Shown here in pieces: positions 17,422 to 26,886 of a stretch of 30,819 nt of DNA. The notes under the pieces were generated by a model. The model worked only from the letters and a program-made list of their open reading frames with translations. It did no database searches and was not told where the DNA came from. Numbering within the stretch: the stretch's first letter is position 1; each line of letters opens with the position of its first letter. Location of the stretch: positions 1-30,819 of the forward strand of contig JAJSPD010000186.1 of the NCBI GenBank assembly GCA_021307315.1, in the 5' to 3' direction. Position numbers and translations under genes: made by a program. This DNA comes from Bisporella sp. PMI_857 (taxonomy: Eukaryota; Ascomycota; Leotiomycetes; Helotiales; Helotiaceae).

Positions 17422-19586
17422 TCACTCTTCATTCGCTTCCTCAGCCGCCATGATTGCCCTCTCACGCAACACATGGACTTGTGTAGATACATTTTCTCGT
17501 AGATTCTCGCCAGTTTCTGTTACTAGGCGCTGGATACCGGTTATCGCATCCTCACACCATAAGGTGAACCTATCACATAGCGTCGGCCATCGAGCGTCGC
17601 TTGTCCGAGTGCTAGCCAGCACTTCCATCTTGTTGATGCCGGGTCGGATATACGTGTGAGAGATCTTTACATACGTCGAGGAGATATCCGCAATAGTAAA
17701 GAAACGACCTTGGAGCTCAAAAGCGGCGCTCAGGACCCTCTGCAACAACTGAATCAGCGACAGAAACTTTCCAGGTCAAAAAAAAAATGCAATCTAAACT
17801 GACCCTTTTGCTGGCCTGGCGGAGTCTGAATTCCCCTGTTCTCCCCGGGTTGGCCCGCATTATTTCTCGAGCCAGTGGCTCAACGAAGATCTTTGCATAG
17901 TGTTGAACGGTCGTATTTACGAGAGTTTGAATGCTCTCGAAAAAGTTGACTAAATTGTCCAGATACTTCTTCAGCTGTGCGAGATCTTGAATAGAAGTCG
18001 CCAAGGTATCAATAATGTCCTTCTAATAGCAAGTTAATAGAAAGCATTAGGTATTGGAGCGTACAGTACACACGTACTAGCTCTACTTCTTGACTTCCTA
18101 AACGCCTGAGCTGTCTGTTCGCTCGGTCTAAATTCTCTTTTGCCTTCTCAAAAAGGAGCCGCTTGTCTAGCTGCTTTTTTATTGCCGTAAAAACATCAGC
18201 AGTACAATTCTTCAACTTCTCTTTCGCCTTATTTAGACGTTCTATTGCGGCTCTCCGTTTTTCTAGACGTTCTTTTCCGGCTTTGACTACGTGGTCTAGT
18301 CTTTAATATTGCTAGTTAGCATATGCGTAATAGAACTTCGATGATATACCATGGCTCCATAATCTAGCGTACTTGTTTCTGGACAATGAATTTTGCGATA
18401 GGCTTCTTTACGTGGTCGTAAGCATAATAATAAATATGTGGGCATGGGTTATAAGATATAAAGAGATATATACTAACTTTTCTTGGCTACTTTAGGGAAC
18501 GGGACGGCCTCGACAGCCGCTGCAATGTCGTCTGAAGTAAAAACTTCGTGGGGTGGCAGATCCTGCAGCCTGTCGACTTCGCTTTCGGCATCGAGAACAC
18601 TTTGTCGAGCTTCATCTTTACGAAGCTTAAGCCCAGCTATTGCCTTCTCAACGGCTTTTTGCTCTCGCCGAAACCTATTTTGTTTTTCGCGCACTTTATT
18701 TGCTTTCTCTACTTTCTGCTCCATTTCCGTTTGCTTGGCACTTACAATTTTGTGAAGCTATTAGCCTATATCCTACGTATCGATGTGAATAAAAGAATGC
18801 ATGATAGCTTTCAGTAATGTGGGGCAAAAGGTAATCGACTCTTTCCAGCAACCCTATGTATTTCGTTATGACCGAGACGCTGTTTCTCGTCGACTACAGA
18901 TATTTTTCTTAGTTTGACCACTTATTATTTAAATTCATTACAGCTTTTTGGATATAACAGATTACAAGATCCCAGTAATTGAACTTCTTTACTACTTCTG
19001 TTGCATTGACATAGCATTCATTTGCCACGTTTTTAATACGTTGGATTTCTGGTTTTAGATGGATCTTGGCATCTTCAGGGTCTTCGAGGAGTTTTACTAT
19101 GTAGCCTATACTCCTACTTTCACCAATTATGGTTCGCGAGACTGATTCTAAGTAACTTATATGCTTCTGAGCATCGAAGAACGCGTGTCTGCCAAAGTCG
19201 CTTAAATGTTGTAGATTGGTATAGAGGTAGTAAGACTTATATATTCATGAGAGTTAGTCTGAGACGATGCTAGAGCACATAATTGAGACGAACGGAAAAG
19301 ATCCAACTGGGTTGATGCTTTGCGCATCTCTGACAATTGGGTTTTCGATCCCGATTCCAGTGGCTTTTTTCTCACCGGCGAGCTGAAGGCAAAAAGCTAT
19401 GACACTAATAGCGGACGGTGCGCTGCTCAAGGCGGATCCCCACCTATTGTAGGCTAAAATATGGTTGTTATGGATGCTTTCCACAATTTCATGGCAAGTC
19501 ATTTGTAGTGCTCGGGCATTTGTATAACTATTGCGATTCTCGATCGAATCTGGCCCTTGACGATCCTCGCTATCGGCCGCTGGGTC
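17422..19586 (-). pseudogene. Coiled-coil protein gene, main part; split by retrotransposon
   Basis: Five to six exons. Reading down from 19586: DPAADSEDRQGPDSIENR... MTCHEIVESIHNNHILAY and LAGEKKATGIGIENP; first intron ending about 19236 (branch ACTAAC); exon about 19235-18921 (LYTNLQHLSDFGRHAFFDAQ, YWDLVICYIQKAVMN); an intron with uncertain ends; exon about 18757-18478 (Lys/Glu-rich coiled coil, EKANKVREKQNRFRREQ); intron 18477-18296; exon 18295-18078 (KERLEKRRAAIERLNKAKEK); intron 18077-18023 (GTACGT...TTAACTTGCTATTAG); exon 18022-17804; intron 17803-17749 (GTCAGT...CAG); last exon 17748-17422. All exons are stop-free. I do not recognise the family; it is a long, mostly helical protein. 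The first 16 codons lie 6.2 kb away, across the retroelement, at 25786-25833. Confidence 0.8.
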
Positions 19587-19591
19587 GGTAT

Positions 19592-19845
19592 TGTAACAAC
19601 TCAAGCTGAACAGGGATCTCGATCCGTAGATCCAGGTGGAAGGACTCAAAGGTGTGAACAACTATCAATTGCTATAACTAAGAGAACAAGCTACAGACAG
19701 AAGAAGGAAAGAAAGCAGCGCTCTATATACAGGAAGCTGGCCGGAGGCCAGTATAAGCGAGCTTTAGGATGTCCGGTGCTGAGCTCCGTCCGAGCTCTGG
19801 GGTGTCCGGGTGCTGAGCTTCGTTTAAAAAGTCAAAGCCGTAACA
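19592..19845 (-). repeat. 3' LTR of the Ty3/gypsy element
   Basis: 254 bp; top strand TGTAACAACTCAAGCTGAAC to GTCAAAGCCGTAACA. It contains the tandem GAGCTCCGTC...GTGTCCGG unit (33 bp) twice. A short A/G-rich run (CTAGAAAAAGAG on the coding strand) lies just inside and may be the polypurine tract. Confidence 0.92.
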
Positions 19846-22205
19846 TTACTCTTTTTCTAGTATAGCTTGCTTTTAAGCTATAGTAAAATAAAAATAAAAA
19901 TAAAATAAAAATCTACTATTTTTTAGTTTATGTAGCCCGTTTTACTTATTATTATTCAAGCGATCAGCTAGTTTTTTGCTTTGCAAATAACAGTTAAGCC
20001 AGTACTGCAAATTCACCGGAAAACTTTTCGTTTTAAAGTACTCGTCGTGGAAAGCTTTAAGTTGTATAGCGCTTTTTTAAACTTTTCAGCGTCGTAAAAT
20101 ACAGAGTTATAGTTTACGCTTATTTACTTAACTTAATATTAAAGCTTTCGGCAGTATTTCCGGCTTTGCAAAATTGCTCGATTTTTTATTTCGGCTGTTA
20201 ATTGTAAACTACAAACACTAAAGCTTTTAATGCTAGCTTAGTAGCGATTACTAAAGTTTTTCCGCAAAAGTTCCGGTGCAAAAACGTTATAAAACTAATT
20301 GCTTTTTAAAGCTTTAAGCGATATAAGTAATTTACTTGCTTAGTAATTTTATATAAGCTTTTATTTTAGTAGTTTAGTTTTCGGCTTAGCCGTTTACTAG
20401 TTTAGTTTTTTGTCGAAACTTATACTTTGTTTTTAACTTTAAAGTCGACTAGCTGTCGATGCTTGTTAGCTTGTATTGCTTGTTGCTTTTAAGTTTAGCT
20501 ATTTAGTTTTAGCTTATTTTCAAGCTTTATAGATTTTTTTAATACAAGCTTAAACATTTTTCCGGGCTTTTTTAATGTGCTGTAAAACCGGGACAAAGTT
20601 TTTAAAACGGACTTAGTTTATATTTATTCGAATTAATACTTTAGCTCGACTATAAAAAAAAACAGTCTTGTAAAGTAGTGTAGCAATGTAGCTGCCGCGT
20701 AATTTACTGCTGAATTAAAGTAAACAGTTGTTTTAAAAAGCATTAGCAAAAAAGCGAAAACGCTGGTCGATTTACTAGTTAGCGTTTTTAGTTTAGCCGT
20801 CCGTTTAAAAGTAGTATACTGTAAAAAGCTTAAGTTTAGTGTTTAGTAGCCGGCAGAATTCGTTTTAGAACGCAGAAACAAACTAAAGTCTTCGATTCGA
20901 CACAATAGTAGTAGCTAAGCCGTAGTATTTGTAAACGTGCACTAAATACAGCTAAGCTATAGTTTTAGGTCGACCGTTTTTTTGCAAAAAATCGAAATAA
21001 AGCGCTTGCTAAGCTTGTTTATAAACACATATACTATATTTATGCTTTTTTTGTCGAAAGCATATTTTTGAAATTTACTGATATATCTGCTAAAAACGGT
21101 CCGGTATTAGCAGTAATGTAAAAGTTTTAAAGTTTGTTTTTAAAACTTTAGCTTTACGGCAAACATAGCAATTGCTAACGAAACGTTAATATCGTCGTTT
21201 ATTCCGAGCTAGTAGTACCGTTTTTTAATAACTTTTTTGTTTTGCTTTAGCTTAAGTAAACTGTCGCTAACTACAATATAATGCTGTAATAAAGCTGTAC
21301 GGACTATTCGCTACTACAAGCCGGCTTTTTTTTTTAGCAATCGTTTTTTAAACTATAGCTTTTTTGCTTTTTGACTTAGCTTTCGAGCATAGTTTAAGTC
21401 TAAAGCAGTCCGGTTAGCCTAAAAATCTCGTCGATCAAGTTTAGCTGTTTTTTTATTAGCGACAAAAACAAAGCTATACAGTTTACTTCGAGCTTTTGCA
21501 AAATCTGAAAGTAAACTGTACTAAAAATAAAAAAGTTTAATTCGATTATTTCGCTTTGCTTAGTCAAGCTTTTAGTTTAGTTTTGTCGTGTTAAAAAGTC
21601 AGTTTTGTTGTGTTTGCTTAGCTTGTAAAATATTTTAAAATAGTATCGAAAAAAATTTAGTTAGCGAGCTTGTTTAGCTAAAAGCACTTGCTAAACATAA
21701 AATATTTTAAAGCTTTGTAGTCGTAATTATGTCGATATAATTTTTAGTGCTTTCGAGCTCGGCACGCTAATACTGCAAAGCTTTAACAATAGCTAGCATT
21801 TTTTTGTCGTAAATTAAGTAATTAGTTTTTGCAAAAGCTATCGTTTTAAAGAAATACTTTACAAATACTACTCGCCGTTAAGTTTTTTTAAAAAACACAG
21901 CTGTTACTACTGTGTTAAAAGTATTCGTTTTAAGTATATACTAGCTGTTTAAGTCGTAGTAAACTAACAAAAAAGCGCTTATTAGTATAGTTTAAACTTG
22001 TCGAATACTTAAGTGTACTTGCTGTTAAAAACAAACTTATAATTAGCACGAATTAACTAAGTTAACAGTGCTGCAATTTAGCTGTAGCTCGAATAAATCT
22101 TTTGTAAAAATTGCAAAATCTTAAAAAAAATTAAACTTTTTTAACTGTTTTAAAAAGTTTTAGTTTTTAATTATTTGTATTTTGTTTAAATTTACTTAAA
22201 TACTG

Positions 22206-22391
22206 TTAGTCGAAATAATAAAGCTTAATACTTTGTTCGCTTAACACTAATTTACACTTTTTAATGTCGGCTTGTAAACTTGCAGTTTGCAATCGGTCGA
22301 TTACTTGCTTAACGTGTGCTTTATACTGTAGCTCGTTTTTAAAGTAAATTAAAATGTCGTTAAAATATACTGTGCAAATTACATTTAACAA
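22206..22391 (-). pseudogene. Reverse transcriptase fragment of the Ty3/gypsy element
   Basis: A 61-codon open stretch reads TVYFNDILIYFKNELQYKAH, then VKQVIDRLQTASLQADIKKC. This is the palm active-site region of Ty3/gypsy reverse transcriptase, normally YLDDILIY...H...V...L...L...KC. The first catalytic Asp of the LDD box is Asn (FND), so the enzyme would be dead even if read. Flanking coding sequence is too full of stops to follow. Confidence 0.85.
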
Positions 22392-24112
22392 ATCCGGAAA
22401 GTATTGTTAATATAACTTTAAAAAGTAGCCGGCTTGTTTGTAAAGCTAAAAAGCAAAACTTTGTACTAAATAAACTATAGCGAGTACAAAACGCTGTAAG
22501 CTTTTTCGATTCAAAAAAATCCGGATTTTGTAAAAAGCTTAACGAATGTTTAGTTTTGTAAAAATTTTGGCTTTGCTTAACTTAGCTAACGTTTCGTCGA
22601 TTAATAGCAACAAGTACGGTTTTTTTTAGTTAATACGTTTAGTTTTCGGTAGTCGACACAAAAACGAAGTAAACTGTTCGGCTTTTGTGCAAACAAAACA
22701 AGTAACGCAAAAAAAGCTTTGCTATAACAACAAATCTTTTTTTAAATTAGCTGTTAAGTAGTTTTGCATAGTTTTAAGTTTTTAATTAAGTGCTTGTTTA
22801 AATAGCAAAACTTTAAAGTGTTGTTTTTTGTAAGCTTAATTTTGTAGTCGATGCTTCGGTGTAAAGCTAAAGTATTTGATTTTTGCTTTAAAAAAAAAGC
22901 TAAACGACTGTAGTAAGTACTAAAACTTTGTTTTTTAAGAATTTTTTCGGCTTAACAAACTGCTGTTTTTGCTTTCGATTTTAATTATCCGGTTTAAGCC
23001 GTTTAAAGTAATTGAAAATAACTTAATTTTTTGCTGTCGAGCGTTTAGCATAAACTTATTACTAAAAATCATTTTATATTTAAATGTACACGCCGGCTAA
23101 GCAGCTACTTTTTTTGCTTTAGCGAAGCTTTTTAGCTGAAGTTCCGGCTTGATTTTCGGCTAGTAGTTGTAAAAGCGTAAAAGCTTTTTAGCTATAAGCT
23201 TTAAGTTTTGCTGGTTTTCCGGACTTAATTAGCCTGTAAACGCTAGTTCGGTTGTAGTTTTGGCTAATTGTAACAAAACTTGACTTTTTCAGCGCAAATG
23301 TTAGCTGTTTAGCTGAATAGCTACTAGTAGTTGCTGAACGGCTAGCGAAACGGCTGGCTAGTTAAGCAAACGGTTTTTTGCTAGCAAAGCTAAGCTAAGC
23401 TTACTGTTAAAGCTTTGATCTGAATACCGTTTGCGCTTTTTGTCGTTTTTAGCGATTGCTTTGTTTCGGCGTAGCATGTTTTGCTAGTATTTTACTTGAA
23501 TTTTCTGAAGCCGAATATTGTTTCGTAAGTAAGTAGCTATAGTCTTAAATAAGTATGTGCCGGTAAAAACTTTGAGGCTACTGTAGTCGTCGATAGTGAA
23601 CATTAATTAAAATTCGAAAATAATCAAAGAAATTGCGTCCGAAAATATATTATAAAAGCCTAGTTTTATAATAAGTAAAAAAAAGTTGTAAATCCGGCGA
23701 CTATCAATTTCAATATTAAACAAAAAATACTGAAAAATAAAAGATCTTTTTTTTTATTATATTTTTTAATAAATAAAATAAAAAAGCAATCTAAGTTTTA
23801 ACTCGAAAGTACAGCAAAAGTTTAATGCAAAACGAGTATCAATAAAAATATAACTACTAGCTTTAGTATTACTTAAAGCTTTAGCTTGTACTGCAATTCC
23901 GTTTTTGTAAAAGTGCATATTACAGTAAAAAATTGCCGGCTATTAGTAAACTTAAATCAATTGTTAAAAATCGAATACGTAACTTTAAAAACGAACTTTA
24001 GTTAAAGCTGTTCGTTTTCCGACTTTTTCGTGTCGGCTTTATTTTGTGCTTCGTTATTTGAAGCGTTTTTTTGTTTAATTTCTTGAATTTTAAGTGTTGC
24101 TCGAAAACTTGT

Positions 24113-24154
24113 GCAAAAGCTTGCGAAATGCTTTATTTTACTACATTTAAAGCA
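24113..24154 (-). pseudogene. Gag CCHC zinc knuckle of the Ty3/gypsy element
   Basis: CFKCSKIKHFASFC fits C-x2-C-x4-H-x4-C exactly on the minus strand, upstream of the reverse transcriptase as expected for gag. It is a small island of readable coding sequence in the TpA-rich interior. The position usually held by Gly after the second Cys is Ser, a one-step G-to-A change. Confidence 0.65.
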
Positions 24155-25536
24155 AGTGCTAAAAGCTGGCTACGTGCCGGCTTAAGTGCTGTTACGGCTT
24201 GTAGCTAGCCTGGAGTAATACGTTGTAATGCCGGCGAAAAAGTTCGAAAAGCTTTCGAAGCTGTAAAAAGTTTTTAACGTAGCTTAAACACTAAAAAGGC
24301 ATTTAGCTTAGCTTAGCGAGTTAGCGTAATTGAAAATTGTCGGTAAAACTTTTGCAAGTTAGTACTTAGCCGCTAGCATTACGCACTAGTTTTAGTACTT
24401 AAAGTGTTAATAGTGTGTAGCTAAAAGTCGGTTTTAGAATTCTTTATTCAGCTTTTTTTACAAGTAGCTTTTTTAAAACGAAAAAAGAATTCGTTTTACT
24501 AAAGCTAAACAGCAAACTCGGTGTAAAAGTTATTAAAGTCTGTATAGCTTGCTGTTTTAGAGCATAAAACTGGTTTTTAGCTTTTTTAATTTTAAATTAG
24601 TTCCGAAAAATCGTGTCAAGTAAACTAGTATTGCGTCGACAAAAAGCCAAGTTCTAAGCTATTTTTATTATACCGAAGCTTTAAGTGGCGTTGTGCTTTT
24701 TCTGTAGTACAGCTAAATACGTAATCAATCCGGTTTGTTTAGTAAGCTACTAGTTTGCATTTGCTTTAAGTTTATTCCGTAATAAAACTTTCAAGCAACG
24801 TAAATAATAAAGTGCTGTTGTTTAAAAAATCCGGATTTCGGTATTTCGAAAAAAGCTTTTTTAAGTATAGCCGAAACATGTGCCGCTTATAAAACTTCGA
24901 CTTATAGTTGCTATTAAAAAAAAGCTGTTTAATAATAATCCGTCTGAGTTATTTTTTTTTGTTTCGAAGTAGCCGAAAAGTTACCGGTTTTTTTACCGAA
25001 AAAATAAAACGGCTTAATTCTGCAACTACTAGCTGTGCTAGCAAAACTCGAAATTGACTGTTTAAAAGTTGAACCGAAGCTTCGAAAGATCCGCTACTTG
25101 TTTGTTCAATTGATTTCGGATATTTATTCAGGCTTTTTGCCGGCTAACGCTTGTGTTTAACTTGTTTTTGAGTAGTCCGGTCACTCAGCTGAACTATAAG
25201 CGTACTTTTTGTCGAAAAAGTCTAGAAAGCGTTTTTTGTTTTTTTCCGGAAAACTTCTTTTTTGTAGTTATAGTAAGCATTTTGTTGTAAAGTAAATCCG
25301 AAAAAATTGAAAAAAAAGTAGTAATAGTAGCTCGACTCGACTAATTAAAAAAGAAGCAAGCTTAACTAGTGTGTGCTAAAAGCTAAAATTAGTAGTGTAT
25401 ACAGGCTCGGTCTTTTAGCCTATATTTTCACAAACTTCGTTTGTAGCGTCGTAGAATGTTCTTTACGGTTTGATTCAATACAAAAAGAAAGATATTATTA
25501 AGCTCCGTCTCCGGAAAGTTTAGTAAGTTGTTTTAA

Positions 25537-25785
25537 TGTAACAACTCAAGCTAAACAGGATCTCGATCGTAATCCAGGTGAAGACTCAAAAGTGTAAACA
25601 ACTATCAATTGCTATAACTAAAAGAACAAGCTACAGACAGAAGAAAGGAAGGAAAGCAGCGCTCTATATACAGGAAGCTGGCCGGAGGCCAGTATAAGCG
25701 AGCTTTAGGATGTCCGGTGCTGAGCTCCGTCCGAGCTCTGGGGTGTCCGGTGCTGAGCTCCGTCTAAGAAGTCAGGGCCGTGACA
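25537..25785 (-). repeat. 5' LTR of the Ty3/gypsy element
   Basis: 249 bp; top strand TGTAACAACTCAAGCTAAAC to AGTCAGGGCCGTGACA. It is five bases shorter than the 3' LTR, all of it lost in a stretch of about 40 bp (25556-25595), mostly where the partner has GGG, CC or GG. Confidence 0.92.
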
Positions 25786-25833
25786 GGTATCCAAACCCGC
25801 GGCTTTACGAGTGGGAGAGCGGTCCGGACTCAT
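25786..25833 (-). pseudogene. First 16 codons of the split coiled-coil gene
   Basis: ATG at 25833-25831 begins MSPDRSPTRKAAGLDT, the last codons lying in the GGTAT duplication. Joining this to 19586, with one duplication copy removed, continues in frame as DPAADSEDRQ. That the frame closes exactly is good evidence that this is the true start and that the gene was whole before insertion. Confidence 0.8.
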
Positions 25834-26340
25834 ACCCGAATTGACGGGCCCTCGTTGCGAACTTTTCGTGATAGTATGAAGCAAATATGAAAATATTCAG
25901 GTTTCCGGGTCTCACTGCCTTGACATACCGTAGTGAGCGTGTAAGTGACTTAAAGCTGTGTAGAAAGGTCGGAGCACGTGACCATGTGCTACAAGTCTAT
26001 GTCGCAGCCTTGAATATGTAGGTAATGAGCGGAACACGTAATGCATGCATAAACAAACTTCGGTGACCGGAAAAAAACGTTCTTGGGTTCACCCAGGACG
26101 GAGGTAATCAATTGAATTTGGGCAGCTGAAGCCAGCCGTGAGGCTGGATATCGCCCGAAATTGGGTATCGACAGTGACACGGCTGTGCCCAAAAAGTCAA
26201 CGCCTCGATGCATAATAGTTCAGCCCATTTGAAAATTGTTGCCTAGGTCCTGCTGAGGTAGCTGGCGACCAATTTGTAGGACCTAGCTGAGACCCGCATT
26301 GTTTGGCGCTTTTGGGGGTGGACAGTATGCTGTAACCTAT
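25834..26340. other. Upstream region of the split gene, nothing else recognised
   Basis: About 500 bp of ordinary base composition upstream of the proposed start. An E-box-like CACGTG sits at about 25976. One 74-codon frame on the minus strand (25989-26213) shows no known motif. It is the presumed promoter of the split gene, by position only. Confidence 0.4.
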
Positions 26341-26525
26341 ATAATAACGGTTAATATCTCAAATACCATCAAAAAGTGCCGATATTTCTCAAATACCATC
26401 TTTTTTTTTGACCTCTATCTGACCATACCACTTTTATGGTATTTCAGATAGAGGCCAAAAAAAAAATGGTATATGAGATATCCTTCAAAAAAATTATAGT
26501 ATATAAGATATCTTCCAACATACGC
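26341..26525. mobile_element. Hairpin MITE built from the 30-bp repeat
   Basis: The TACCA core occurs at 26364, 26394 and 26426, then inverted at 26438, 26468 and 26498 (spacings 30, 32, 12, 30, 30). The middle is a near-perfect hairpin: GACCTCTATCTGACCATACC pairs with GGTATTTCAGATAGAGG. Outer motifs are ATAACGGTTAATATCTC on the left and CAACATACGCTGTAAAT on the right. There is no coding content. Confidence 0.8.
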
Positions 26526-26543
26526 TGTAAATAGGACCTTTTG

Positions 26544-26660
26544 GGGCTCGGCCCCTGACACCACAGGGCTCGGCCCCTGGCACTACAGGGTTCGGCTCCT
26601 GACACTACAGGGCTCGGCCTCTGACACTACAAAGCTCAGCTTTTGACACTACAGGGCTCG
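26544..26660 (+). repeat. Five 22-bp tandem units in the LTR remnant
   Basis: Units of GGGCTCGGCCCCTGACACCA plus CA start at 26544, 26566, 26588, 26610 and 26632, with a partial sixth. The fifth has decayed to AAGCTCAGCTTTTGACAC, all C-to-T or G-to-A changes. Confidence 0.92.
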
Positions 26661-26764
26661 TTTACACTGGCTTTTGGCCTATAACAATTGACAGCGTTTA
26701 CACTTTTGAGTTTTTTTTTTTAAAATCCACGGATCGAGATTTTTGTTCGCTTTAAGTTGTTACA
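26544..26764 (+). mobile_element. Diverged LTR remnant with 22-bp tandem repeats
   Basis: The 3' part (about 26677-26764: TATAACAATTGACAGCGTTT, CACTTTTGAG, CCACGGATCGAGAT, TTTAAGTTGTTACA) aligns to the end of the solo LTR at 16730-16950. The front consists of the tandem repeat at 26544-26660. No clear TG start was seen, because the remnant abuts the hairpin MITE. Confidence 0.75.
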
Positions 26765-26886
26765 GTAGTGTAAGTCTTTATATTTGACTTTATTTTATTT
26801 CAATTTCTATTGCAACTAATTAACTCCGTAGACTTTTTCACTTTTTAAGTGCTGGTCACATGATCATAACTACATACAAATGGCTA

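Larger units (their letters stand above)
19592..25785 (-). mobile_element. Complete Ty3/gypsy LTR retrotransposon, RIP-degraded
   Basis: Two LTRs in the same orientation (19592-19845 and 25537-25785) bound a 5.7-kb interior, and GGTAT is duplicated at 19587-19591 and 25786-25790. The coding strand is minus: a CCHC zinc knuckle (gag) lies at 24113-24154 and reverse transcriptase at 22206-22391, in the order expected. The interior is extremely rich in TpA, with almost no open frame longer than 60 codons, while the LTRs keep a normal GC content. It sits in the first exon of the coiled-coil gene, in the same orientation as that gene. Confidence 0.95.

Noticed and set aside
19254..19661. 135-codon frame reading from the LTR into the split gene
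   Set aside because: Its first codons come from the LTR; the true start lies at 25833. A chimeric product is possible but unsupported.
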